Of a stretch of DNA of 64,000 nt, positions 40,513 to 49,198 are shown in pieces. The stretch's first letter is position 1. Each line of letters begins with the position of its first letter. The translations under genes were made by a program, and so were the position numbers. Under the pieces are notes generated by a model, which was not told the origin of the DNA, did not search any database, and saw only the letters and a list, made by a program, of their open reading frames with translations. Origin of the DNA: MFD01213-c1 sp963704405 (lineage in GTDB: Bacteria > Planctomycetota > Phycisphaerae > Tepidisphaerales > Tepidisphaeraceae); assembly GCA_963704405.1 (NCBI GenBank), contig OY969903.1:3720001-3784000 (forward strand). The letters are read 5' to 3'.

Positions 40513-40927
40513 ATGCGTGGGCCATAGTGCGGACGAAGGCATCGACCACAACCGAAGGGGACGACTCTGCCCGTTGGCGGATCGCGTTGTAGCCGACTAC
40601 CCACTCATCCCGGCGAAGGTCGATCGGGATGATCGGCCGATCCAACTTTTTGCGGGCCGCCCAGTTCATGATGCCGTCAAAGAGCGATCCATGCGGATCG
40701 AGCAGGATGATGGGGCTCTTGGTTCGGCGGTGGTTGATGATGTCCTGGCGAATCAATGATTCCAGGAACATCGATTTGCCCGAGCCGGTTGCGCCGGCGA
40801 CGTACAAATGTTTGTCGCGGTAGTCGCCGGGCATGGCGAGGGTGGTGGCGACGGGCGGTTTGCCGCCGCTGCCAAAACCGCCGAGAATAGTGCCCAATCC
40901 CAAGTCGCTGACAGATAGTGCGGCCAT
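40513..40927 (-). CDS. TraG/TraD-like coupling ATPase, N-terminal part (before frameshift)
   Basis: Starts at ATG 40927 (AAAGGAG upstream; frame open to 40972). MAALSVSDLGLGTILGGFGS, then Walker A HLYVAGATGSGKSMFLESLI and the characteristic IILLDPHGSLFDGIMNWAAR. The frame runs out just after FVRTMAHAW because of the shift at 40510-40512. Homologous in layout to 23845-25221 but larger. No membrane segments, so a soluble coupling protein. Confidence 0.8.
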
Positions 40928-41354
40928 GATGGCAGCTCCTTTTTTGAGAGACGCGGTGATCCGCCCGGCCACGAGCCGGGCGAAACGTTCGATTCCGGCG
41001 ACAGCCGTAAAACAGTCGAACGTGTGGCGGGACTTGTACCGCCTGGATCATGGCGTCGATCAATACCGCGCCAGATTCTCAGTGACCGGCCCGTGAGCGA
41101 TAGCGAGCCGGCGCCTCGGCACGTTTTGAGTAAGCACGCCGACGAGCAATCGCTCGCAGGCGCAGAGGAGGGCATGGCCCTCCGGCGCCGCAATTGGGTG
41201 ATCGCCCTGGCGATTACCCCGGCGCGAACGCGTGGCGGTCGCCGCCTTGCGGCGGATGCGGATGGTTCGTCCTGTTCGGACGAACGACAGGTCGGTTTCC
41301 ATCGGAGCGGGCGAGTAGCCCGCGCTGAGAGGGGCTCGGGGAGTCTTCCCCGAA

Positions 41355-41653
41355 AAACGTGTGTGTGTTGTGTGTGCGTGTTGTCGGGGGCGATCAAGCG
41401 GTATCCCGGTGTACCCACCGGGATTCAAAAGCGTGGCCCCGACTTCGGTCGGTTGGTCGAGCATCGGAGAGGAGCGCGGATGTGAATCCGTGCGAAGCGT
41501 CCCGATAGGGCCGAGCGCAGGCCGAAGGGTACTCCCGGAGCCGTTAGGAAACCGACCGAAGTCGGGGGTACGCCCCCCGACAACACGCACACACAACACG
41601 TTTCTCCTGCTCGCATTGCGAGCAGACCACGTCTTCCTGCTTGTCAGGAAGAC
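41355..41653. repeat. Nested inverted-repeat cluster, candidate oriT
   Basis: Outer arms 41355-41390 and 41574-41603 match as inverted GTGTTGTGTGTGCGTGTTGT blocks (the left arm has extra GT units). Inside, 41437-41454 (CCCCGACTTCGGTCGGTT) is perfectly inverted at 41550-41567. Small hairpins: TCCCGGTG-TACC-CACCGGGA (41404-41423), a 9+1+9 palindrome at 41607-41625, and GTCTTCCTG...CAGGAAGAC (41631-41653). Placement beside coupling and relaxation genes fits an origin of transfer. A regulatory or replication role is also possible. Confidence 0.65.
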
Positions 41654-42022
41654 CCCCAGGAAGACTCGTGTCGAGGCTTCTCGGGGATAAAGGACGATGT
41701 CATTTCGTAAAGGACATCGATCAACAAAGGGAGCGATAGCGAACCAACGGGTTAAAATAGAAATGATTTCGCCTCACTCGAAAGGGAGGCATCTGGATTC
41801 TTCAGAGCTCAATCTGAAGACTTCGGGGCATATTTGAAAAGCGACGAGGCGGATTTCCCGCCAGTGGGCGGCGAGCAAGTCCACAATGGAGCAGCCAACT
41901 TGACATATCTATATTGTATGACATTGCCACATTCGCGATGTGAATGACATCGGCGCATAAAAAAAGCCGGCGGTTGGCAAAGGAAGGGGGGGAACCTTCG
42001 CCGGGGATACCGCCGACAGGTC

Positions 42023-42040
42023 GTAAACTAATCAGTTTAC
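42023..42040. promoter_or_regulatory. Palindromic operator-like site
   Basis: GTAAACT-AATC-AGTTTAC, perfect 7-bp arms in the non-coding region after parB. Could be a binding site for the RHH protein or another regulator of the element. Confidence 0.4.
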
Positions 42041-42155
42041 TTGTGGCGATCAAATCTTTTCCGAGATTGCGTCTCGGAAATCTTGAAGGCAAGTGGGTCG
42101 CACAATAATTGTTTCGCGACACTGGGATCGAAAATAAGCCTCAGCGGAGCCGTTT

Positions 42156-43049
42156 TCATGCTGTGCCCGTTGCCTGATTCAAAGCTTCTTTCAGCGCAGC
42201 AATCGCGTCGGCGGATGTAAGCCGGGTTGTTTCTCCCTGCACGATCACCGTCGCGTGATGGGCGGTATGAAAAACACGTTTCGGCTTTGGTGTCGATGAG
42301 CTTTCTCCGGATCGTGCTTTTTTGGGCTTTCCCTTCATCTCATCAATCCGCTCGCGGATTTCTCGCTGTGTGGCTCCAGCCAGGACAGCTTCCACCAACT
42401 GCTCCTGCTCTGTCTCGTTGTCGAGCCGGGCAATGCGGATCATGGAGTCGTAGCTGATAGATAGTTGGGTTGACCCAACCTTGCGCTGAAGTTTGACAGG
42501 TAATGTGAGGATTCGAAGCATCCCGCTCACCCACGCCTTGTCCTTGCCGATCAGCTTGGCCAGGTCATCCTGGGTCTTGACCTTGGTCTCCTCATCCATC
42601 AGCGACTGAAGCGCCTCGGCCATTTCCACCGGCCCGACATCCTCCCGCTGCACGTTGCTGACGATCGACTTGAGCCGTCGAGTGATCTCGTCATCCGGTT
42701 CGCGGATGAGAACTTCCACCTGTGACAATCCAGCCGCTTTGGCGGCTCGGAAGCGGCGGTGACCGGTGATGATGCGGAATTTCTCTCCGCCGGCGCCGCC
42801 ATCGACAGATACTCCGTCAGCGGTGACGGTGATCGGCTCGATGAGTCCCACCGCCTGGATGGATGCGATCAAGCCGTCGAGATTTCGAAATACTTTGCGT
42901 TCGTTGAGCGAGTCTTCCATCAGGCGGTCAATGCTGACCACCATGCGGCCCTGTTTTTTGAGGCCGCTGGTTCCCAGGCCCCCCTTCACCAGGTCAAGGC
43001 GTGTCTTTCCTTCAGGCAGCTTGGTCATGTTGAATGTCGTTAGATCCAT
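42156..43049 (-). CDS. parB: ParB-family partition protein
   Basis: 297 aa. An N-terminal box (LIASIQAVGLIEPITV) is followed by the ParB CTPase motif GHRRFRAAKAAG (about residues 95-106), then IVSNVQREDVGPVEMAEAL, then the helix-turn-helix KTQDDLAKLIGKDKAWVSGM. The C-terminus (about 240-297) would dimerise. It overlaps parA by 38 bases. Family knowledge: ParB binds parS, spreads using CTP and drives segregation with ParA. A 16-bp palindrome inside this gene (42464-42479) recurs twice more on the element and is the best parS candidate. The first Met may be replaced by Met8. Confidence 0.92.
   Translation of the reverse strand: MDLTTFNMTKLPEGKTRLDLVKGGLGTSGLKKQGRMVVSIDRLMEDSLNERKVFRNLDGLIASIQAVGLIEPITVTADGVSVDGGAGGEKFRIITGHRRFRAAKAAGLSQVEVLIREPDDEITRRLKSIVSNVQREDVGPVEMAEALQSLMDEETKVKTQDDLAKLIGKDKAWVSGMLRILTLPVKLQRKVGSTQLSISYDSMIRIARLDNETEQEQLVEAVLAGATQREIRERIDEMKGKPKKARSGESSSTPKPKRVFHTAHHATVIVQGETTRLTSADAIAALKEALNQATGTA
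42464..42479. promoter_or_regulatory. parS-like palindrome, copy 1 (inside parB)
   Basis: GTTGGGTTGACCCAAC: 7-bp arms around TG. Identical to copy 2 and to the reverse complement of copy 3. Confidence 0.7.
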
Positions 43050-43914
43050 AAACGGACACGCTATCGGCAGGCGGTGCCTGCACCGGCGTTTCCGTGCGAA
43101 TTTCTCGGTCTTGCTCGGTGACCGCCAGTGCGGCGGTTTCCGGGACGCGAGTCTCTCGCCCTAATAATTGCAGCACCTCCGTTGTCAGCAGCGCCATGTC
43201 CATCGCCCCCTTGCTGTAAGGACGGTACTGGAAGATGTTGCCCCCGTTCTCATCCACCTGGGCCAGCCACCCGCAGGTGCGGATTTCTGTCTGGGCGGGT
43301 GTAATGCCATGCAGCGCCAACGTGTCGATCACCCGCTGGTGCAGCCCGCGCTGACGCGACAGATTCGACAGCACGTGCAATACGCGATGTTCTTCCCCCG
43401 GCCGCAGCCGCATGAGCAGCGCATAAAAGTTGGCGTAACTTCGCACTGCCTTGGTGCTTTCGAATGGGACAATGAACGCATCTGAGGGGTAGATGCAGTT
43501 TTCCATGACCGGGCTGATCTGGTTGGGGCTGTCGATGACGACAAAGTCGATCGGACGCCTGAGCGATGCCAGCAGACGGGTGAGGATCGTCGGGTAACCC
43601 TCGATATCGGTTATCTGCCGACCCAAATCCTCCAACTGCTGGCTCGATGCCACAAACCAGAGATTTTTAAAGGTGGTCGGCTGGATAATGGATTCCAGCG
43701 AGACCTTCCCCTCCATCCCCTCCACCAGCGTCCCCTGCGGAGAAAGGCCATCGCCAAGGCCGAGCCACTGGGTGACCTGGGCCTGGGGATCCATGTCGAG
43801 CAAAAGCGTCTGGTATCCCCTCTCAGCGAGCCCGGACGCCACGCTCATGGCAATCGTGCTCTTGCCGCAACCGCCCTTGGCGTTGATGACCGTGATGATG
43901 TTCATGGAATTCAT
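43012..43914 (-). CDS. parA: ParA-family partition ATPase
   Basis: 300 aa; ATG 43914 overlaps the rep stop as ATGA, with Met4 an alternative start. Deviant Walker A VINAKGGCGKSTIAMSVAS, switch region LLLDMDPQAQVTQWLG, and Walker B IDFVVIDSPNQISPV are all intact. There is no long N-terminal DNA-binding domain, so it is of the smaller (type Ib-like) class, and autoregulation must come from ParB or another protein. The C-terminal 40 residues are variable and Pro-rich. Confidence 0.93.
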   Translation of the reverse strand: MNSMNIITVINAKGGCGKSTIAMSVASGLAERGYQTLLLDMDPQAQVTQWLGLGDGLSPQGTLVEGMEGKVSLESIIQPTTFKNLWFVASSQQLEDLGRQITDIEGYPTILTRLLASLRRPIDFVVIDSPNQISPVMENCIYPSDAFIVPFESTKAVRSYANFYALLMRLRPGEEHRVLHVLSNLSRQRGLHQRVIDTLALHGITPAQTEIRTCGWLAQVDENGGNIFQYRPYSKGAMDMALLTTEVLQLLGRETRVPETAALAVTEQDREIRTETPVQAPPADSVSVYGSNDIQHDQAA

Positions 43915-45197
43915 GATGTGTAATGATTAACTTTGCGGCTGAGACGCTTTTCCATCTCGCCGACCGCCTCCTTGAAGCTCAAGCCATGTTCCCTCCCCTC
44001 TTCCCCGCGGCCCAAGTTGGGTTGACCCAACTTTTTGCCCTTGCTCCCCTGCCCCCCCTGACCCGGCGCCTGCCAATCCTGCTCGATCGCCGCCCGAAGC
44101 ATTCCTAATCGGTTGCGTCGAATCCCCCGCTGGTCGATCCATCCGATTTGCCGATCAACTCGCTGTGCCGGAAACGACGTTGCCAGGAATCTCGCCGCTG
44201 CTGCGTCAAAACCTTCGGCCTTTAACTTTTCAAAAGTCACAGCAAAGCCCGGCTGTTGTTTAAGAGTTTTATTTATCTGTTTTATTTCAATATCGGTGGG
44301 TTTTTCTGACCGTTCGTCCGGTAGGGTTTTCTGACCGTTGCCGGTGGGCATTTCCGACCGTTCAAAATAGGGAATATCCGCCGGTGGGGTTTTCTGACCG
44401 TTAAGTGATGCGGCTTTGCGGCTGAGCCACTTCACGGCATACACCGCTGCCTTGCTCAGCTTCCCCGCATCCGGATCAAAATATCCCTTCTCAACCCGTT
44501 CAATAAAGTTCGACTGCACCGCATATCGCACCGCCTGCGACACGGTCTTGCGATCCTTGATCCGGGTGTAGTTCTGGATGTGCTGGAAGGAGAGTGACAC
44601 CTGCTGGCGACGATGTCCCCACTTGTTCTGGTATCCGATGGAGAAGCGGATTACTGATCCGACGACTTTCACCACCGCCAGCGTCTCTTGGGGGACTAAA
44701 CGATCAAAAAACTGGTTGGGGATATAAGTGCGATTGCCTTCACCGGCGAAGAATCCCCGAAACTCCCTGGGGTCTTTGAGATATACCCCTCGCTCGTCCC
44801 ATTTGAGCTCATAAAGCCCCGAGGTTGCCCGGTGTCCTGCCCTTTGAACCGATGGGGAACGGACGCATCGGATGAAGTGCTGCTGAACCGCCTCCTCAAT
44901 CGCGCTGTGGATCATGTCCCGGCTGATGCCCGCCTTCTCCAGGTCGCCATAAGAAACAACATGCTGCTCGGTCTGCGGATTGCCATCGGCATCACACCAC
45001 CCCAGCGTCTTTCGGATCATGTAGCCAACCAGCCTCACGACCCCTCTGGACGAATGTTGAAGGCATACATCAAAATATTGATTCGGGGTGTAGGTCGTGT
45101 TGCTGGTGGGCAACGCGAAACCGGAAAAAGCCGCGATACCGTCCGCTGGCGCGGCGGAGCCGCCGTTGAGGTTCGAGGCAACTGGGCGGCGGGTCAT
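43911..45197 (-). CDS. Replication initiator (O-like, duplicated winged helix)
   Basis: 428 aa. Two related winged-helix units begin with TYTPNQYFDVCLQHSSRGVV and TYIPNQFFDRLVPQETLAVV; this xPNxFFD start followed by LxxxxIRxTxGW is characteristic of phage and plasmid replication O-like proteins. A repetitive segment (NGQKTxP ... ERSExPT, about 270-300) encodes the iterons at 44294-44402, so the origin lies inside the gene, as in lambda O. The C-terminal half is helical and charged. It is the first large gene of rep-parA-parB, with 4-bp overlap to parA. Confidence 0.8.
   Translation of the reverse strand: MTRRPVASNLNGGSAAPADGIAAFSGFALPTSNTTYTPNQYFDVCLQHSSRGVVRLVGYMIRKTLGWCDADGNPQTEQHVVSYGDLEKAGISRDMIHSAIEEAVQQHFIRCVRSPSVQRAGHRATSGLYELKWDERGVYLKDPREFRGFFAGEGNRTYIPNQFFDRLVPQETLAVVKVVGSVIRFSIGYQNKWGHRRQQVSLSFQHIQNYTRIKDRKTVSQAVRYAVQSNFIERVEKGYFDPDAGKLSKAAVYAVKWLSRKAASLNGQKTPPADIPYFERSEMPTGNGQKTLPDERSEKPTDIEIKQINKTLKQQPGFAVTFEKLKAEGFDAAAARFLATSFPAQRVDRQIGWIDQRGIRRNRLGMLRAAIEQDWQAPGQGGQGSKGKKLGQPNLGRGEEGREHGLSFKEAVGEMEKRLSRKVNHYTS
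44016..44031. promoter_or_regulatory. parS-like palindrome, copy 2 (inside rep)
   Basis: GTTGGGTTGACCCAAC, identical to copy 1 at 42464, near the 3' end of rep. Confidence 0.7.
44294..44402. repeat. Four 21-bp iterons inside rep, candidate oriV
   Basis: Direct repeats at 44294-44314, 44319-44339, 44342-44362 and 44382-44402 with consensus GGTGGGGTTTTCTGACC plus flanking C and GTT. All start CGGT and end GACCGTT; copy 3 is the most divergent. Spacing is 25, 23 and 40 bases. Iterons of this size in a rep gene are the hallmark of a replication origin bound by its own initiator. Confidence 0.8.
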
Positions 45198-45205
45198 TCC
45201 AGTTT

Positions 45206-45520
45206 TTACGATGCGTTAATAATAACCGGCTTCGACCGCTCCTGGGGGCGCATGGGTTCATCCGGGAGCATGGGCTCGGTACTGAACCGGCTGACCAGCG
45301 GCGTGAGATTCTTCTTCTCCACGATCTGGGCATATTCGTACACAATGGTGTTGAGCACCCATGAGCGGCTCATGCCCATGCGCAGCGCGAGGTCGTTCAG
45401 GTAATCCATCACTTCCTTTTCCAGCGACACCCCCGCGATCACATGAGTCGATCGCGTGCCGGCCCTCCTTCGTTTGATGTTCTGCTGCATGACATTGGAA
45501 GTGAACTCCGTTAGCGGCAT
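45206..45520 (-). CDS. Ribbon-helix-helix-like DNA-binding protein
   Basis: Up to 104 aa (Met11 at 45490 is an alternative start). The core THVIAGVSLEKEVMDYLNDL plus ALRMGMSRSWVLNTIVYEYA has the strand-helix-helix layout of CopG/RHH proteins. It ends eight bases before rep and leads the rep-parA-parB operon, so it probably controls copy number or operon expression. Confidence 0.65.
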   Translation of the reverse strand: MPLTEFTSNVMQQNIKRRRAGTRSTHVIAGVSLEKEVMDYLNDLALRMGMSRSWVLNTIVYEYAQIVEKKNLTPLVSRFSTEPMLPDEPMRPQERSKPVIINAS

Positions 45521-45857
45521 TCACTACATTGGTATTGTAGCAAACGCTGACAAGCCCGCGAAGGACGCGATGTGGATAACCGCAAAAGAGAGGGGAGCAG
45601 AGCCTTCCCCCGCGGCGAGTGGATGCACTGCTGGCGAAAGGTTTCAGGGGTTTCGCTTCAATGGACAAGCCACGCGGTTTGTTTCGGTGTAACCAAAACA
45701 CCCACGTTTTCCACGCAAAGACAGCCAGACATGCTTGCGCCCGATGGGCTCAGTCATGTAACATAAAGGACGTTGAACTAAACCGCTGCGCGGTGGGAAA
45801 GGCTCCAAGAATCTCATCTTTTCACGATCGATTCCGGGGCCAACAATTCATTCCCGT
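45521..45857. other. Divergent intergenic region
   Basis: 337 bases between the RHH gene (minus) and a recombinase gene (plus). Must contain the promoter of the rep operon. I see no clear -35/-10 pair, iteron or strong hairpin. Confidence 0.4.
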
Positions 45858-46883
45858 TTGCGCTCGATAATCCGGTTTATCACGCGCATGACTTCTGCCG
45901 AAAATCCAACCGTAAACAATAAGGAAAAAGACCAACTTCCGGCAATTCAGGCCGGGGCAGGGAAGTGGCTGTCGGTTGAATTTCTACAATCGGTGCCCGA
46001 AGAAGACATTTGGCTCGCCGGACAACTTTCGCCACACACACGCCGCGCCTACAAGCGGGATGTCGCGCACTTCGTGCGGACCATGGGCGTTCGATCCGCT
46101 GGTGAGCTTCGACAGGTTAGTCGGGCGGCTGTCGTCCACTGGCAGAACACGATGAAGGATGCGGGCACAAAGCCCCGCACAATCCGACGCCGACTATCGG
46201 CACTCTCGTCGTTATTTGCCCATCTGGTGGCGCACCGTGCCGCCGACGCCAATCCCGTTCGCGATATCAAACGACCCCGCGTCAACCGTCACCAGGGGAC
46301 CACCCGCGCTTTCTCATCCAAGGAAGCGAGGAAGATCCTCGACGCCCCGGACACTGCGACCCTGATCGGCCTGCGAGATCGAGCCATTTTGTCGGTTGGA
46401 CTTCAGGCAGGCCCCAGGCGGTCCGAGATCGCATCCCTGCTGGTGAAGGACTACCACACCGATGCCGGATACAAGTCGCTGCACTTCATCCGCAAGGGCG
46501 GCGAGGATTTGTCCCTGGCGATCAATCCACAGACCGCCCAGCGGATCGAGGACTATCTGGCGGTCGCCGGTCATGGTGATGATTCCGACGGCCCGCTATT
46601 CCGTCCGTTGCGCAAGAACCAGCGCAAAAATGATCCCCGGCGGCACCTGCATTCGGTCGGGATCGACCGCCTGCTCCGCAAGTACGCCGCCTCTGTCGGC
46701 CTCGGAAGTGGCTACAGCGCCCACTCGATGCGCGCCACTTTCATTACCACGGCCCTGAATAACGGCGCGAGCCTGGAAGATGTCCAGCGCGATGTCGGCC
46801 ACGCCGACCCCAGCACCACCAAGCTATATGACCGCCGCGGGCATAATCCCGAGAAATCGGCTTCTTTCTTCGCGACTTACTGA
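45858..46883 (+). CDS. Tyrosine recombinase (XerC/D-like)
   Basis: Up to 341 aa; Met11 (MTSAENPTVNN) may be the start. Core-binding domain LSPHTRRAYKRDVAHFVRTM, then catalytic domain with Arg in LQAGPRRSEIASLLV, a Lys in IRKGGED, HSMRATFITTALNNGASLED (His-x-x-Arg), VGHADPSTTKLYDRRG (His and Tyr). All catalytic residues are present. Beside rep/par it may resolve multimers of the circular form or be a second integrase. Confidence 0.88.
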   Translation: MRSIIRFITRMTSAENPTVNNKEKDQLPAIQAGAGKWLSVEFLQSVPEEDIWLAGQLSPHTRRAYKRDVAHFVRTMGVRSAGELRQVSRAAVVHWQNTMKDAGTKPRTIRRRLSALSSLFAHLVAHRAADANPVRDIKRPRVNRHQGTTRAFSSKEARKILDAPDTATLIGLRDRAILSVGLQAGPRRSEIASLLVKDYHTDAGYKSLHFIRKGGEDLSLAINPQTAQRIEDYLAVAGHGDDSDGPLFRPLRKNQRKNDPRRHLHSVGIDRLLRKYAASVGLGSGYSAHSMRATFITTALNNGASLEDVQRDVGHADPSTTKLYDRRGHNPEKSASFFATY

Positions 46884-46938
46884 ACCTGTTCACAACTGAG
46901 CATATTGATGCGGAAGGTTGAAGCGAGCGGCAATGATT

Positions 46939-46963
46939 GACTCCTTACCTCTTACAAGGAGTC
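46939..46963 (+). promoter_or_regulatory. Hairpin that hides the ribosome site of the recombinase
   Basis: GACTCCTT-ACCTCTTAC-AAGGAGTC. The right arm contains AAGGAG, the ribosome site six bases before ATG 46968. Folded RNA would block translation initiation. Confidence 0.6.
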
Positions 46964-46967
46964 TTAA

Positions 46968-47825
46968 ATGACGGCATTGCGACAACGCATGGTCGAAGAC
47001 ATGCGGCTGCGGAACTTTTCTCCGCACACCGAGGCGGCCTATGTACGTGCCGTGGCGGGCTTCGCACGGCACTTCGACAAATCGCCGGAACAGTTAACCG
47101 GTGAAGATGCCCGGCAATACCTGCTGCATCTGATCCAGAATCAGAAGGCGAGCGTCAGCCTCTACAACATCACACGATGCGCATTGCAGTTCTTCTATGG
47201 AATCACGCTTGGGCGCGACGAGCGATTCGATCGGCTGCCCTGCGCCCGCGAGCGCAAGCGGTTGCCGGCGGTGCTCAGCAAGGACGAATTGCAGCGGTTC
47301 TTCGCCGTCATACGTAACACCAAGCATCGGGCGATGTTCATGACCTCCTACGGTGCGGGCCTGCGGGTCTCTGAACTGATCTCGCTGAAAGCCAGCGACA
47401 TTGACAGCGCCAGGATGCTGATCCGCATCCGTTGCGGAAAAGGTCAGAAAGATCGTTACGCCAAACTCTCGGCGCATCTGCTGTCGGTGCTGCGAGATTA
47501 TTACAAACGATGCAAGCCCGGCGCTGTTTTGTTCCCAGGCAGCGACCGGGACCGCCCGATAGGACGGTTGGTGGTCAATGCCCTCGCCCGCAAAATTGCC
47601 ATAAAAGCGGGCATCGGCAAGCGGGTCTCATCGCACACGTTCCGTCACAGCTACGCGACGCACATGCTTGATGCCGGCGCCGACCTGCGAACGATCCAGG
47701 TGCTGCTGGGACACCGGAACATCAAGAGCACGGCGATCTATATGCACGTCTCGCAGGCGAAGATCGACGCAGCGCCCAGTCCGCTTGATCTGATGTATCC
47801 CGCTTCCAAACCCCCGACGCCATGA
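46968..47825 (+). CDS. Tyrosine recombinase of the IS91-like transposon
   Basis: 285 aa. Core-binding MRLRNFSPHTEAAYVRAVAG, then Arg in TSYGAGLRVSELISLKASDI, Lys in RCGKGQKDRYAKL, SSHTFRHSYATHMLDAGADL (His-x-x-Arg), LLGHRNIKSTAIYMHVS (His, Tyr). All residues intact. Closely spaced to a downstream IS91-type transposase; such recombinase/IS91 pairs recur in bacteria. Translation may be held down by the hairpin covering its ribosome site. Confidence 0.9.
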   Translation: MTALRQRMVEDMRLRNFSPHTEAAYVRAVAGFARHFDKSPEQLTGEDARQYLLHLIQNQKASVSLYNITRCALQFFYGITLGRDERFDRLPCARERKRLPAVLSKDELQRFFAVIRNTKHRAMFMTSYGAGLRVSELISLKASDIDSARMLIRIRCGKGQKDRYAKLSAHLLSVLRDYYKRCKPGAVLFPGSDRDRPIGRLVVNALARKIAIKAGIGKRVSSHTFRHSYATHMLDAGADLRTIQVLLGHRNIKSTAIYMHVSQAKIDAAPSPLDLMYPASKPPTP

Positions 47826-47838
47826 TCTCATCGCCCGC

Positions 47839-49114
47839 GTGCGGTCGGGCTGCGCCCGGTCGGCGCTGGAGCTTGCGCATGTGATCAGATTGCACGGTGA
47901 CGGTTTGGTCGCTGTAACCAGCGAGCAGCGTAAGGTCCTGAACGCTTTGTCGGCATGCCGGACAGCAGTGCTGGGAGGACACGTCGAAACGTGCGATCAG
48001 TGCGGGCATCAGCGTATCGCCTACAACTCCTGCCGCAATCGGCACTGCCCGAAGTGTCAGGGGTCTGCCTGCGCAGTGGATGGCAGACCGCGAAAAAGAC
48101 CTTCTTCCGGTGGAATACTTCCACGTCGTGTTCACCTTACCAGATGCATTCAATAGCCTGGCGCTGGGCAACAGGCGCATCGTCTACGGCGTGCTGTTCG
48201 ACGCCGTGGCTCAAACGTTGGTGGAGGTCGCAGCCAATCCCAAGCATCTGGGTGCTAGGATCGGGTTCATGAGCATCCTGCACACGTGGGGGCAAAGCCT
48301 ATGCCTGCATCCTCATGTCCATTGCGTTGTGCCTGGTGGCGGGCTTTCACCGGACGGCGAGCGGTGGATCGCCTGCAAACCTGGCTTCTTCCTGCCAGTA
48401 CGTGTGCTATCCAAAGTCTTCCGAGGAAAGTTCATTGATTTACTGAAGCAGGCACACGCGAGGCAATCGCTGGTCGGAATTGCCAATGACGGCCAACTGC
48501 GACGGCTGATCGATTCCTCCATCCGTACCGATTGGGTCGTCTACGCCAAGCCGCCATTCGGCGGACCGGAGCAGGTGCTGAAGTATTTGTCGCGATACAC
48601 GCACCGAATCGCCATCTCCAATCGCAGGCTGGTCTCGATGGATGAGAAGAATGTAATCTTTCGGTGGAAGGATTACGCTCACGGCAACCAGCCCAAACTC
48701 ATGACACTGGAAGGCGGCGAGTTCCTCCGCCGATTCCTCCTGCACGTTGTCCCGACGGGATTCATGCGGATCCGGCACTTCGGCTTGCTGGCCAACCGCG
48801 TCCGGTCCGTCAACCTCTCGCGTTGCCGCGAACTGCTTTTTGTGCCGGTGCCAGACGTCGCGAGTGAAACGCCGTTCGCCGACACGGTTCAGAAGACCGC
48901 TTACGATTGTTGTCCCCAGTGCGCGCCTGCGCAATTATCCATCTATCGCATCAGCGCCATCGTATTGATTGCTGAACCGAGTGAATCAAGCGCGCGGCAG
49001 GATGACCAACATTCGGGACCAGCCTTGATTCGCGCGAGTCCATCAGGAAACGTTGGCGGTCCCGACGGAGCATTCAATCCCCATAGCTTTTCCGGCACCA
49101 CACACGCGGCTTAG
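47839..49114 (+). CDS. IS91-family transposase (one frameshift)
   Basis: About 424 aa after repair. The N-terminus has the zinc finger HVETCDQCGHQRIAYNSCRN-RHCPKCQ. At the G4 run 48060-48063 one G is extra; without it the protein continues LPAQWMADREKDLLPVEYFH. The HUH-type motif is LCLHPHVHCVVPGGGLSPDG, and the catalytic-Tyr region is VLKYLSRYTHRIAISNRRL. This is a rolling-circle (Y2-type) transposase. The start is probably GTG 47839. If the shift is real the transposase is dead; the pattern across the window argues for sequencing error. Confidence 0.85.
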
Positions 49115-49121
49115 CTCAACA

Positions 49122-49189
49122 GACTTTATGCGGAGTGCGGCGAGCGCCCTGCGCGCGTTAGGCACTTCTGGCGCACTCCGCATAAAGTC
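49122..49189. repeat. Inverted repeat at the end of the IS91-like transposon
   Basis: GACTTTATGCGGAGTGCG (49122-49139) and its exact reverse complement (49172-49189) with a 32-base spacer that is itself GC-rich. Probable terminus or recombination site of the transposon. Confidence 0.65.
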
Positions 49190-49198
49190 CTCTTAGTT

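Larger units (their letters stand above)
40928..42155. other. 1.2-kb non-coding region of the element core
   Basis: Lies between the coupling ATPase and parB, both on the minus strand. Frames here are short, GC-biased shadows without ribosome sites. It holds the inverted-repeat cluster 41355-41653 and the palindrome 42023-42040. An AT-rich patch near 41900-41940 contains two TGACAT repeats. Confidence 0.6.
46890..49190 (+). mobile_element. IS91-like transposon with its own tyrosine recombinase
   Basis: Contains a recombinase (46968-47825) and an IS91-family transposase (47839-49114), followed by a strong inverted repeat (49122-49189) with TTATGCGGAGTGCG. A related TGATGCGGAAG occurs at the left (about 46908). 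IS91 elements lack terminal inverted repeats and move by rolling circle, so the limits are approximate. It sits between the rep/par core and a truncated integrase containing a parS copy, so it probably interrupted the plasmid backbone. Confidence 0.6.

Noticed and set aside
41060..41599. Overlapping frames in the inverted-repeat region
   Set aside because: Arg/Pro-rich, no start signals, and they cross the repeats symmetrically; non-coding is the better reading.
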